From the NCBI GenBank assembly GCA_031763025.1, contig JASSKH010000006.1, forward strand, positions 3,142,958-3,206,957: a stretch of 64,000 bases of DNA, written 5' to 3'. Source of the DNA: Macrocystis pyrifera. Lineage: Eukaryota; Sar; Phaeophyceae; Laminariales; Laminariaceae. Shown one piece after another: positions 11,159 to 22,012 of this stretch (position 1 is its first letter; the number at the start of each line of letters is the position of its first letter). Below the pieces are notes generated by a model. That model did no database searches, was not told where the DNA came from, and was given only the letters and a program-made list of their open reading frames with translations. The translations under genes were made by a program, and so were the position numbers.

Positions 11159-11623
11159 TGTGGATACCATGCCCCCGGTAACAACACGCCTACGCATATA
11201 GTCGAAAACCCAGCTCCTTCCAGATTCCGTTTCTGGGAGCGTTCGCTCGGTTATGTCAGGAGACTGTCATAAACCATACAGCGCCGGGAAGCCACCGGCC
11301 CACATCTGCTCAACGGATCCGTTGGGATGGCCCCGCTGCCTGATGCAACGTCCCGGCGGGATTATAGAAACCCCGCCGGGTCGTCCATATATGTCCCGTC
11401 GTCCCGTTGTCCCGGGACCGGAGGGCAGGAGGAGTGACGCTTCCTCCTCGCCCTCCTCCTCACTTCTCTGAGAATTCTCTCCCTCCTGTTCTGTCACCAG
11501 ACCCTCGTCTGAGCCCTTTGTCACGTCATCACTCAGCCGTCGTAGTTCAACAGACAGAACACTCTGTGTCCACAGAGAGACGTGGGATCACGACCCACCG
11601 GCGGTAACGTAGCCGGAACTCTT
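11159..11623 (+). repeat. 5' LTR of the 2.25-kb element
   Basis: It matches 12948-13411 almost base for base and starts with TG right after target copy AAGAT. It is followed by a short repeat of GGAACTCTTATTG and a possible primer-binding site TGGCGTCGTCGACAG. Confidence 0.93.
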
Positions 11624-12473
11624 ATTGAGTCAGGAACTCTTATTGGCGTCGTCGACAGTCGTCTGGTTGTCGGTTTTAAAGCCAAGTCTGTCGCCCCCGA
11701 TGATGAAGTCTTTGCGGACAAAGCAGCATTTGAGCATCTGTCACTCATTTGCGATGGGCCCTGTCTCACGTTGTACCAACAACTCATGTCTGGTAGGATC
11801 GATTGGAGAGCGAACATTGCCAATACCGAGGATGTCAATACCCCCGGCTCGTTCACGCCCCCGTCCAGCTGAGACGAGCTCAAATTAGCGATCCTGGATA
11901 TCCTCATGCCCGCGAACAGCGTAGAGGAATGTGCCATAAAATTGGCCACTTTCAAGACTGAAAAAGGTGAAACTGTCTCCGCCTCGGCCCTCCGGTTCCG
12001 CGCACTAATGTCGCGCTTCGAGTCTGCTGTCGATCGCCATGCCAAAGACCGCACACCTTGGTCAGCCATAACTGTCACGCTCTGGCAACACAGCCTGCCC
12101 CCCGCACTGCAACTGTTGCAAAGCGGAGAAAAAAATTGTCACCTCTTTCAAAGAGGCTGTCGATCGTGCAAGGCGCCATGAAGCCGCGCGCATTACTGGC
12201 GCCGCCACTGTCAGTGCCTTGTCGTTCACCCCTGTCCCAAACCGTGCCGCTGCTCACTAGATGAACAGCCACACAACGCCGAAGCGGCAGCAGCATCGTC
12301 GGAAAACCGACCTCAGACAGCCACGCCGCCAGCCTCAGGAGAGGAAGCCTCGCCCCCGCTGCACCTACCATAGGTGCCATAAACCTATCGGACACCTGGA
12401 GGAGAATTGCTCATTGAAATGCGCGCATGACAGGGCGGTGTCCCACTGGCAACTTGGGCGGGCGGTGGGATGA
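11582..12473 (+). pseudogene. Gag remnant with zinc-knuckle-like motif
   Basis: The frame 11582-11872, then 11906-12181 and 12261-12473, reads as a broken gag. It has a capsid-like segment with SALRFRALMSRFESAVDRHA, a basic Arg/Gln-rich linker, and CTYHRCHKPIGHLEENC, a C-x4-C-x5-H-x4-C variant of the retroviral CCHC knuckle. At least one in-frame stop (after TPPSS) and a frame change separate the parts. It shares strand and position with a normal gag just inside a 5' LTR. Confidence 0.6.
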
Positions 12474-12976
12474 CTTCCGGTGTTGGCATGACAGACAAGT
12501 TTTGACATGAGTACGGACATCCGTGGGCATGGTCGGCCACCAAAATCTATCTCGGATAGTATCGAATGTTCCTTTGAAAGCTAAGTGACCCCCTGATGCG
12601 GGTAGGTCGTGACACGAATTTATGACAAGTTTCCGGAGGGATGTAGGCACTACCAGCTGATCACGGAAAGTGCTACGCTTCCGTAAATGACCCGGAAGAT
12701 ATGACCGTCTGCTGTCACTATCCTGTCTACAACAGCGCATATGTCACTGTTGTACGGTCCGGCAATTTTTGTCTTATCTTGCCGTAAAATTGAGTGAGGT
12801 AACTCAAGGCGTTGATTGAGCGAATTGCCTTTAAAGTTACGATGCCAACTATTGATAGACGTGTTGTAAACCTTTTTGTCCCTGTTTTCCATTACTTTCG
12901 AGTTTTGGTGGAGTGCGAGCTCTAACACCACCAAAACTGGGGGGTGATGTGGATACCATGTCCCCGGTAACGACAC
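12411..12976 (-). pseudogene. Inverted gypsy-type pol fragment (integrase zinc-binding domain)
   Basis: The minus-strand frame at 12740-12411 contains DQLVVPTSLRKLVINSCHD, then GGHLAFKGTFDTIRDRFWWP and VKTCLSCQHRKS, the H-H-C-C fingerprint of the gypsy integrase N-terminal domain. The preceding frame (12976-12650) holds IVTADGHIFRVIYGS in another phase, typical of the RNase H-integrase connector, so there is a frameshift between them. The integrase catalytic core, RT and protease are absent. The fragment is antisense to both gag and LTRs. Confidence 0.75.
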
Positions 12977-13411
12977 GCCTACGCTATAGTCGAAAACCCA
13001 GCTCCTTCCAGATTCCGTTTCTGGGAGCGTTCGCTCGGATATGTCAGGAGACTGTCATGAACCATACAGCGCCGGGAAGCCACCGGTCCACATCTGCTCA
13101 ACGGATCCGTTGGGATGGCTCCGCTGCCTGATGCAACGTCCCGGCGGGATTATAGAAACCCCGCCGGGTCGTCCATATATGTCCCGTCGTCCCGTTGTCC
13201 CGGGACCGGAGGGCAGGAGGAGTGACGCTTCCTCCTCGCCCTCCTCCTCACTTCTCTCAGAATTCTCTCCCTCCTGTCCTGTCATCAGACCCTCGTCTGA
13301 GCCCTTTGTCACGTCATCACTCAGCCGTCGTAGTTCAACAGACAGAACACTCTGTGTCCACAGAGAGACGTGGGATCACGACCCACCGGCGGTAACGTAG
13401 CCGGAACTCTT
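12948..13411 (+). repeat. 3' LTR of the 2.25-kb element
   Basis: This is the partner of the LTR at 11159-11623. It is followed directly by target copy AAGAT and then unrelated A-rich sequence. Confidence 0.93.
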
Positions 13412-13471
13412 AAGATTCATTAAAAAAAAAAAGAGAAAAAAATAACACCACCACAGGTGTACCACTTATAC

Positions 13472-13480
13472 TTGTTGTCG

Positions 13481-13528
<48 letters not shown>

Positions 13529-13660
13529 TCTTCACATTAAACCGTTCTTTCTACCCGTCGACATCCAGCACAATCAGTGTCCGTGCCGATTTTTCAATCC
13601 TAGAGAGATACAACTTCTGTGGTCACAAAGCTACGCCATAGCAGAGATACTACGTTACCA
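13472..13660 (-). mobile_element. SINE-like repeat with (AAC)n tail, copy 1
   Basis: On the minus strand it runs from GGTAACGTAGTAT through CGGCACGGACACTG and ATGTCGACGGGTAGAAAG to GGTTTAATGTGAAGAA and a long (AAC)n tail. Three other copies are in the window. There is no tRNA-type promoter, so it could instead be the 3' end of a longer element. Confidence 0.6.
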
Positions 13661-14221
13661 TTTATACTATGTTGACGGTAATTTTATTTTTCCCCGTAGA
13701 TCAAGATGGTCATATTTGTACTTACCTTCATTTGAAAGTATAAGCTTGTTGCGTATTGTCTCACGCCGAGGGGCCGGGCATAGTTGACGAACGCTGGACG
13801 AAGGTGGCAGACAGGGTATCAAGGTACCAGGCGGGCCAGCAGGGGGGCCCTGGCTGTGCTACTCGTACCATAAACTGCTGCCGCTACCTGGAGGATGCTT
13901 TGTGCTTTGTTTGGTTTGCCTGATATTTTCCCTTGGTTCTTAGTCTTACTCTGTTGACGACTATTAGTAGTGGTGTTTTCTTCTTTTTCTTTTTTTTTCT
14001 AGCTCCTTTTCAAGTGTCTGCCAGATCCCCTGCGGGGGGGGCACGATGGTTTGTTCTTATATATATACCAGGTATAAATTTGTTTCGTTTCTCTTGTTTC
14101 TTTTTCTCTTTCGAATTGTCTTTGTTTTTTGTTTTTGTTTTTGTCTTTGTTTCGTTTCGTTTCTCTAGGTATGTCGTGCCTGTCGTACGAAGTATGATGA
14201 CATGGCATTGCATTGCATACG

Positions 14222-14371
14222 TGGCAACGTAGTATGTCTGATGCGTAGCTTTGTGACCACATAACTTTTATCTCTCTAGGATTGAAGAATCGGCACGGAC
14301 ACTGGTTGTGCTGGATGTCGACGGGTAGAAAGAACGGTTTAATGTGAAGAAAGCCACAACAACAACAACAA
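14222..14371 (+). mobile_element. SINE-like repeat with (AAC)n tail, copy 2
   Basis: This is the inverted counterpart of 13472-13660 with the same core and a short (CAA)n tail. Together the two copies bracket about 560 bp and form a large inverted repeat. Confidence 0.6.
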
Positions 14372-14489
14372 ATAAAAACAAATGATCACAACCAACTGCT
14401 GATCAACACCAGCACAGCTTTTTCGAAGTAAATGTCGTGCGGACAATTTCATACCACGTATTATATAAAATGAAGTCGATGAAAAAACG

Positions 14490-14600
14490 TCATCTGTGAG
14501 TTCGACTGGTTAATTGAATACCAGGTAGTTGATACCCAATTTTGCAAGCTGGGTAATACCCCTACTACTGCTGTTTTATATTTCATTTACAGTATTGGAG
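14490..14600 (-). repeat. Diverged inverted copy of the 2611-2806 repeat
   Basis: It shares TGTGAGTTCGACTG, AGTTGATAC and GCAAGCTG in the same order on the opposite strand. Confidence 0.6.
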
Positions 14601-14644
14601 TTGTGATCAATTTATGATAACACATGTATTTATATAGTACATAC

Positions 14645-14787
14645 GAAAAAATAAAGGCACGTACCGGGGGGGAGAAGGAAAGACACCTGTGACCACGGCT
14701 TGTCCAGAAGGTCGTCGAGGGTAAAACCTCTTACGAATTAGGCTGGAAAGTGAAAGTGATGAGTAAAAAAAAAAAAACAAAAAAAAA
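14645..14787 (+). mobile_element. 5'-truncated copy of the tRNA-derived SINE
   Basis: It begins inside the body (AAAGGCACGTACCGGGG) and ends in a poly-A tail with one C (about 14765-14787). It matches 49639-49800 on the other strand. The tRNA-like head is missing, as usual after incomplete reverse transcription. Confidence 0.75.
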
Positions 14788-14837
14788 ATGAAGTTTGGTA
14801 CAACTAGGAATTTCTTGGTTAATTTCGAAATTCGTGG

Positions 14838-14990
14838 GGTGTGTGTGTGCGTGTGTGTGTGTGTTCTTCACATTAAACCGTTCTTCTACTCGTCGACATC
14901 CAGCAAGCCCAGTGTCCGTGCTGATTCTTCACCCTATTGATAGAAAGATACGAGCTCTGTGGTCACAGACTACGGCACAGAGAGAACACA
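14838..14990 (-). mobile_element. SINE-like repeat, copy 3, with (CA)n tail
   Basis: It has the same core as the 13472 copy (TTCTTCACATTAAACCG, GTCGACATCCAGCA, GTGTCCGTGC). Here the tail is (GT)n on the plus strand instead of (GTT)n. Confidence 0.6.
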
Positions 14991-15621
14991 CCGTAATGCA
15001 TTAATAGCCTACGCAATACCATGCCTTCGCACTAGGTGCGGCCGACACAACATACATACAGACGCCAGCAACCAAAATACACCATAAAGAAAGAGAAGCA
15101 ACGAAGAAACCAAACGAAAAAAAGAACAAAAAAAATAATAAGAATCCCAAATAAATAAATAAAATGGGAGGCCAAAGCTCAGACACATACATACTTACCC
15201 CGAGCATGAGCCAAAAGGGACGTGCAAGGGGAAATATACGAGAAGGAACAAGGGGACTATGCATCCCGGTGAACACTTAACTAAGTAAAAAGAGCAATAA
15301 TGAGTGGGCCAAAATACGCTCGTCACCCACCCAATATGTAGTAGTTCTTTCATAAGGATAAGAAGGGAAAAATACAGGAAAAAGTTAAGTCATGGAAAAA
15401 AATCAAAATACATACCGAACGGCCGCAGCAGTTGGCGGTACGAGTAGCAAAGAAAAGTCCAACCTATAAGTCGGCCTGGTACCTTGCTACCCTACTGCGG
15501 TCTCTCTGATACTCTCTTCTACCGCGGTTTCCCTTCTACTCCTCCTGTTCCCCCCCTGCCCCCATACACTTGTACGGTGTTCCTTCTACCCTTCCTGCTG
15601 TTACCCCTTCCCCCATTCCCT

Positions 15622-17243
15622 CTAAACACTACCTGCAGCGGATGCACGGCGCTGTCTACTCAGCTTTGCCTCAGCCTCGTGCCACCTGCCCATGAACTGT
15701 TCAGCTGCTTCGAGGATTCCCCGGTACCACTTTCCCGTCTGTTTCGCTGCAGTGGGCCACAGTGCGGTCCCAACTCTAAAGACTAAGGGGGAGTCTTTCG
15801 TTGATCCCTCGGTGGCTTTGAACACTCTAAGGTCCTCAGCAATGGCCCTAGGCCAAGTCTTGGGCTGCCCGCCTGGTTTCGGGCTCCCCCCACCAGCGAT
15901 CGTCCCGAACATCAACCGACTGGGCAATCGCCCCTCGTGTTGCCGCACCAGAGCCCCCGCAAAGAAGAGTCGCCGTTTACGGATGGTCGTTTCGATACTT
16001 TCGCATCGTGTTATCCTGAGCGCCTTCGCATACGAGAGGGTGGTGTGGTCGGTGCGTAGTCGGCGCTGGAAACCAATGACTCGCAGAAGGACTTCGTGGT
16101 GGGCTGATCGAAGCTTGGCGAAGTGGTCCGCATCGAGGGTCCACGTCACGCAACCGTACAGCAAGGTCTCAATCACCTCGGCCTTCAGCATCCGGACTTT
16201 CAGACTAAGCGGTGCGTTCGTCCTATCGTACAGTTCCGGACCATACCGTTTGAGGCATGCCCGAATCAGACGGATTCGTCGCTCGATTTCGAAGGAGAGG
16301 TCAGCGTTCTCGTGGATAATGCCTCCTAGGTATAAAAACTGGGTCGTCTGTTTATACTTTTGGCCTGCAGCTTCGATCGCGAGCGGTGAGGTGGTAAACG
16401 TCTGATCCGGTGTTCGTAGGAGCATCGTCTCTTTCTTCTTCTCGGATACCGTGAGACCTACTGCTTCGAAGACAGTTACGATGACTGTCATCATTCTTGC
16501 AAGGCCTTCCGGCGACTTCGAGACTATTCCTGCGTCGTCTGCATACAACATGCCCCACACACAGCCCTTTGCACGCATGCCAACGGTTCCTCTTTTCCGA
16601 CAACCCTGTCTTCTTCGAGATGAACCAAATCCCTTACGATGCATTCGTCTTTGCTGAGACGTACCAGCACGATATGTATCGCAGCGGCGAAGAACGCGTC
16701 GAACAGTAACGGCGATAGTACGCAGCCTTGCCGCAGCCCCTGGGTTACATTGAACCAGTCCGAGTGTTCACCGTCATCCACACGCACGCGAGCCCGCATG
16801 CCTTCGTGAAAATTGCGAATGATTGTGAGCATCTTGGTTGGTACACCAAGGCGTGTGAGTACCTCCCACAACAGTTCTCGGTCGACAGAGTCGTACGCTT
16901 TCTGCAAGTCGATGAAGCACATGTACAGGAGGATTTTCTTCTGCCGCCCGAGCTCCTGCAACCGGCGCACGACAAACAGCATATCAACTGTTGACCGTGC
17001 GGGGCGGAAGCCGCACTGTTCTTCAGGGAGTATATGCTCGGTCTCGCAGTAGCTGCTTAGACGGGACGCAACGATTTTCAGCAACACCTTGCCTGCGTGA
17101 GCAACAAGCGAAATACCTCTGTAGTTGTTGCAATCAGTTCTATCTTTCTTTTTATGAAGGGTTTTTATGATCGCATCTTTCCATTGCTCTGGAAATGGAT
17201 GGGAACAGACGACCACGAATGTTTCTTGCAGGGGAAGGGGCAA
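15622..17243 (-). pseudogene. 5'-truncated LINE (non-LTR) reverse transcriptase
   Basis: Two overlapping minus-strand frames make one RT. The upstream frame (17243-16524) has [55 protein letters not shown] and [16 protein letters not shown]. The downstream frame (16644-15622) continues from the catalytic GMLYADDAG through FLYLGGII, and ends with a C-terminal region (RLPSRLMFGTIAGGGSPKPG). A frameshift lies between about 16610 and 16550, just before YADD. The N-terminal endonuclease is missing: homology stops near 17250 where the GACGGG array begins, consistent with 5' truncation or array insertion. No clear poly-A tail is visible after the stop. Confidence 0.88.
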
Positions 17244-17264
17244 GTTATATGCATGCCGGAGGCG

Positions 17265-17580
17265 GTGTCACGACGGGACGGGAAGATAATTTCCTACGGC
17301 AGAGATTTTATCGGCGGGACGGGACAGTAATTTTTTGGTGCCGCGGCGGGACGGGACGGTAATTTTTCGGTGTCACGGCGGGACGGGACGGTAATTTCCA
17401 ACGGGAGAGATTTTATCGGCGGGACGGGACGGTAATTTCCAACGGGAGAGATTTTATCGGCGGGACGGGACGGTAAGTGACGACGGTCAGGGATTTTGTC
17501 GGCGGGACGGGACGGCGCGACCATTTTGACGGCGGTTTTACCGTCCCGTGCTGTCAATCCCGCCGTTACCGTCATTGCCG
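17265..17580. repeat. GACGGGACGG satellite array, second copy
   Basis: Units alternate GGCGGGACGGGACGGTAAT with TTCCAACGGGAGAGATTTTAT-type spacers. It abuts the truncated LINE and ends by GATAAGCCTT, as does the array at 4725-5070. Confidence 0.8.
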
Positions 17581-17764
17581 TCCCGCCGAAATACCGTGAT
17601 AAGCCTTCGGTGTTTTCTAAGTGAGTGAGTGAGTTGTACAGGTTTTGAACATGAGATGTTTCCTTTTTTTGTCCTTTCTTCGGGGGATGAAGGCGAGAAT
17701 AGAACCACGGACCTCGCTCTTCATATTCTCACGTCCTGCCGTCGACGCCATTGTAGGGAACTGT

Positions 17765-17895
17765 AGACTAAAAATGTTACGTAACAAGCGCTACATACAT
17801 TATAAACTCGATTTCCACCACAACTCCGTGGTGGAAATCGAGTTTATGAGCCTTATACTCGGGTAGCGTTTGTTGTGCAACATGTATAATCTACA
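17765..17895. mobile_element. Foldback (hairpin) element
   Basis: The centre is a perfect 20-bp inverted repeat (ATAAACTCGATTTCCACCAC) around a 6-base loop. Outward, the imperfect pairs GCGCTAC/GTAGCG and TGTTACGTAACA/TTGTGCAACA extend the stem to about 60 bp per arm. A single-arm relative is at 4450-4550. Confidence 0.75.
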
Positions 17896-17939
17896 AGCAG
17901 TACATTTCCCTGACAACTCGTACGAGTATTCGTATATAT

Positions 17940-18200
17940 ATACAAGGCGCTTCGCTCCGCGGGCGGACTTCGCCACCCGCTACGCTCGCTCAGGAAGGAA
18001 GGAAACATCAAATTATGCGAAGCGGACAGAGGTCCATGATTGAATATTGTTTTTTTTATGGCCCCTGTAGTTAGCTGTAAACTGGCGACTTGATAATGCC
18101 AAGAGTCTCGCCGCCATGCTTCAGGAGAAAACAGCTCGGACGCCACATATGCTTCGCGTCGCGGGCGGTTTTCCGCTACGCTCGCTCACGTCGCACATAC
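17940..18200. repeat. GC-rich palindromic dispersed repeat
   Basis: Two CGCTTCGC...CGGGCGG...CGCTACGCTCGCTCA-type blocks (17948-17992 and 18150-18192) bracket a 150-bp segment. That segment shares GGAAG, ATGCCAAGAGT and flanking order with 39185-39330. Confidence 0.6.
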
Positions 18201-19650
18201 GTACATACCCCAGGTAGGGTGCTTGTTTTCTTCTTTCGATATGCTCTGTGTCTGTGTACTCGTCGTATGTACAAAAGATAAAGCACAGAACGGCACAGCA
18301 ACACAGCAAAAACAATGAAAATGAAACCGAAAATTTCTAAAAGAAATAAAATCCCCGTCCCCTTTTGTGTAATAATTTACTACCTGAGTGGAACACCTTA
18401 CACCAGTCAAAAAAAAGAAAAAAAATGAAAAAAAGAAAAAATCTTACAGCAGAGCTTCTCTCTCAGCCTCGTACGCCGCCCGCCCCTCTCGCGACCATCT
18501 CGCCACCGATTCAATCCGGATAAAGCTTCTCTCCCTCTCTTCCACAGTGAGCCCCGTCGCCCGCCTCGCGTGAAGCCCGGTGCTCACCGTGGACCTCGAC
18601 GCAAGCTCGACAATGTTGGTGCTCAGTCGGGGTACCTCCCTCTTGTGACTCTCAGCCCGGTCGCAAAAATAAGCACCGCTCGAGTATTATCTTACAATCC
18701 CGAACGACCCTTAAATACTCGTACGTACTCTATCCAAAATCGCAAATGGAGGCCAGACAGAGCCTATTGATGCATCCCTCGTGTCTCGAGGCACACGCGA
18801 CGCCTAGGCACGAAATCGGCGACCGCGCTCCTTGCAACCCCCCCTCTATTCGCCAGCATCCGCTGACACCCGCGACGGTGCCGGGTTCGCCCGCGCAACC
18901 GTGCTCGGAGTACACGCACGCGCACGAAACGAAAGAAGAAAAAAGGGAAGAAGGACTGAAAGTACGACGAGAAATGGAGAAAACAAAGACTCGCTGGAAC
19001 GGTCCGGCAAGTAATAAACGGAGGCGATTCCCAAGTGGGAGCTCTGAGAGGCCAGGGATGTACCAACCGAGCACGCTCAGAGGTTGAGATATCTATAAGT
19101 AGTTCTATGATAGATCTACGTCCGGGGGCATGCTTCGGTTATTTTATCTTCGAGCGGGTTCGGCAGAGTTCAAGCCGCAGCAGTACAGCAGTAGTGACGC
19201 ATTGGGTGGGAGCTGCAGTCAGAGGCTCCGAACGAGTCAAAGGCGAAGGTGAAGTGTCGGCTGGAGCAATAGAGAGCATACAGGTTGAACTGACCTACAG
19301 CAGCACCAGTAGCGCTGACAACGCAACAGCTACAAGACGCCTCCCCAGTCCCTTTTTCTGAAAACGTCCATGTAACGCAATTTAATGGTAGCAGAAGGGT
19401 GCCACGTACGACTACGTCGCTTCTCGCGGTGGAGTAAATAACAATTGCACCCGTCAAAACGACATCCTAAACTTCAAAGATGTACGCATCTGATCATCTT
19501 CTCATGACCATCATGGTGTGAGTGTTGGGATGCATAAACTGTAAAGGGAAGAAGGCCACTTTTTGCCCAAGCCCAAGCGCTATAAACACACTACCAAACA
19601 ATCTACACGAGGAGCGCACCTGGTCCACGCATCAATAGATATCACTATTA
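18200..19650. other. No supportable gene
   Basis: Frames at 18730-19074 lie on both strands in equal length and read as compositional artefacts of a GC-rich patch. Nothing else is recognised. Confidence 0.45.
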
Positions 19651-19762
19651 GCACGTGTCTCACACAGGAGCTAAGCTTGGGTCGTAGGCTGCAGTGTTCT
19701 TGACCTCATAGGGCGCGTATCCGCCTGCTGTGGACCCGCAGACCCATCCACCACATCTCGCT

Positions 19763-19880
19763 TTGAGGTGATATTGGGTTTCAGTAGTATTCGAAGGCGG
19801 TACATAGCCCGGGATGTAGAAAAGAAAGGTCAGCAAATAGGCAATACAAGAACCATGGGTAGGGGCCCAGAAATAAATAC
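19763..19880 (+). repeat. Dispersed repeat fragment shared with 36412 and with the two-gene element ends
   Basis: Bases 19763-19833 match 36412-36482 (GGTGATATTGGGTTTCAGTA). The following CCATGGGTAGGGGCCCAGAAATA matches the outer edges of both two-gene elements (about 5740 and 28670). Confidence 0.6.
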
Positions 19881-19939
19881 AACTATAATTACGATTTTTG
19901 AGGTCGTTGTCACTTGCTAGCTCTTGGCAGACAGACCGA

Positions 19940-20125
19940 CTGATAGACAGCTCTTCGCAAACATCCCTTCTTCTTTGAAACAGCCGAACAGCCAAACAAC
20001 CTTTCTTCCTTCTTTGAAACAGCCGAACAGCCAAACAACGCTTTCTTCTTTCTTCTTCGCCAAACAACCAAACAACCTTTTCTTCTTTCTTCTTCCGCAA
20101 ACTGCCAACCAATAGACAGCTCTTC
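19940..20125. repeat. 35-bp tandem repeat
   Basis: About four degenerate copies of CTTTGAAACAGCCGAACAGC plus an AAACAAC-containing end are flanked by GACAGCTCTTCGCA at 19950 and again at 20118. The 270-codon minus frame over it (19660-20472) encodes only the repeat (LAVRLFQRRKKGC-like). Confidence 0.75.
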
Positions 20126-20174
20126 GCACGGCGCCTAAAAGAGGCGTCTCGCCTTCGACGAACGGCATAGATAG

Positions 20175-21967
20175 GTGCAGCTGTCGGCGGCCAAGCTGCT
20201 GCTGTCGGTGGCGAACCTGCTGGTGCTGCAACCCCCGCCTCTCCCTTCTCCACGCCCCCTAAGCTCACCTCCCCCTCGTCGAGAGGCGCGTGGTCCTCGC
20301 CCTCTGGCAAGAGAGCGGCAACGACAAAGACCGACCTGGTGCCGGTTGTTGTTTGCGACCAGTGCACGGACCAGCACTTGGTCAAGAACTCCGCGCCTGG
20401 TGGCAAAAACGTGGCCTTCGCCACCTGCAAGGATCTCACGTGCGTGGTGGCGGAATCATCCTGACAGGGCAACCAACTGCGAGTTCTGTGCTCGCCCGAT
20501 CAAGGAAGGGACTGTCTCGTACTCCCTCGAGACTGCTGACAGTGGTGAGTGTCTTACGTCTATTGTGCATGCTGTATGTTGCCAGAGTACGTTTTTTGGG
20601 GGTTTTCAATTGCCTTTTTGCATACAATCCTACGTCAAAGCGTTTATATTTATTTTTTACTCAATCCATGCTCGTTCTTTCCCCTTGGTGCGTTGCGTCG
20701 GCTCCTCTTACACACAGTGCACGCGAACGCGCACATGCACAACTGTTTGCGGGACGTGAACGAAGGAACGGAGGATTCAGCTGTCGCCGTCACCGCTGCA
20801 CGGAACGACGTGAGTGCTGCTGCTACTGTGGTGCATTTTCGGTGCATGCACACGATTTCTGTGTGTACATGTTTTGGTGACCCCACGTACTCATTTTTTG
20901 CTCGTTTTCGGCTGCCGCTGCTGCTGCTGCTGCTGTCAGCGCCACGCCATGAGTGCTGCTGCTGCTGTGCACCTGCTTCTCCTGTGCACTCGCTGCTGCT
21001 GTAGTGCTGCTGCGTTGTTGCCGTGCTGTGCACCTGCTGCTCCTGTGCAATTGCTGCTGCTGTATGTAGTGCTGCTGCGTTGTTGCCGTGCATCATGCTG
21101 GAAGCGTACATATTTTCGGATCGTCAATTCCGTAGGTTTTGCGATGGCGGCATACCAGGGTACATGCTTTTTTTCTTCCTTATTTTCATATCGTTGCTAT
21201 GCTGCTGCTGCTGCTGCCAACGCTACCAACGCTGGCAACGCTGGCAACGCTGCGGCGATTCGTTGCAGCTTCTGCTGCTGCTAATGATGTGGCTGCTTCT
21301 GCTGCTGCTGCTGCTAATGCTGCCGCAATATCCACTGAATGTTCGTATGTACTCGGATTACTGTTTTTCTTGGTCGTTTTTGTACTCAAATGGTTCCTTT
21401 TGATACGCGAAAAAATATTTTTGTCGTTTTGCTCCTGCATTTTGCGTACGTACTGCAATTTCTCGTTTTTGGCTTGGTTATTTTCATATATATCGTTGCT
21501 ATGCTGCTGCTGTGGTGCTGCTGCGTTGTTGCCGTACATCATGCTGCACTTTTGTGTGTACATATTTCGGTATCGTCAATGAAATTCCGTAGGTTTTGCG
21601 ATTGCGGCATACCTGGTACCAGGGTACATACTTTTTTTCTTCATTATTTTCATATCGTTGCTATGCTGCTGCTGCCAACGCGGACTATTGTTTTTATTGG
21701 CCATTTTTGTACCCAAATGGTTTTTTTGATACGTTAAAAAAATATTTTGGTCGTTTTGCTCCTGCATTTTTCGTACGTACTACTTTTTCTCGTATTTCGT
21801 ATTGTTGCTATGCTGCTGCTGCGTTGTTGCCGTACAGCATGCGGAGGTGGGTCTATAGTGAGGTACCAAAAATACTTTTCGGACGGCCTCGGGGTACATA
21901 CTCTTTTTCTCCCTTCTTTTCATATCGTTGCTATGCTGCTGCTGCCAACGCTGTGGCGATCCGTTGC

Positions 21968-22012
<45 letters not shown>

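Larger units (their letters stand above)
11159..13411 (+). mobile_element. Young non-autonomous LTR retrotransposon with 5-bp target duplication
   Basis: Near-identical LTRs at 11159-11623 (465 bp) and 12948-13411 (464 bp) begin TGTGGATACC and end GGAACTCTT. The element is flanked by AAGAT at 11154-11158 and 13412-13416. A purine-rich tract (AAAACTGGGGGGTGA) precedes the 3' LTR. The 1.3-kb interior holds a gag remnant on the plus strand and an integrase fragment on the minus strand. High LTR identity and intact target duplication imply recent insertion. It landed near the inner end of the left two-gene element. Confidence 0.92.
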
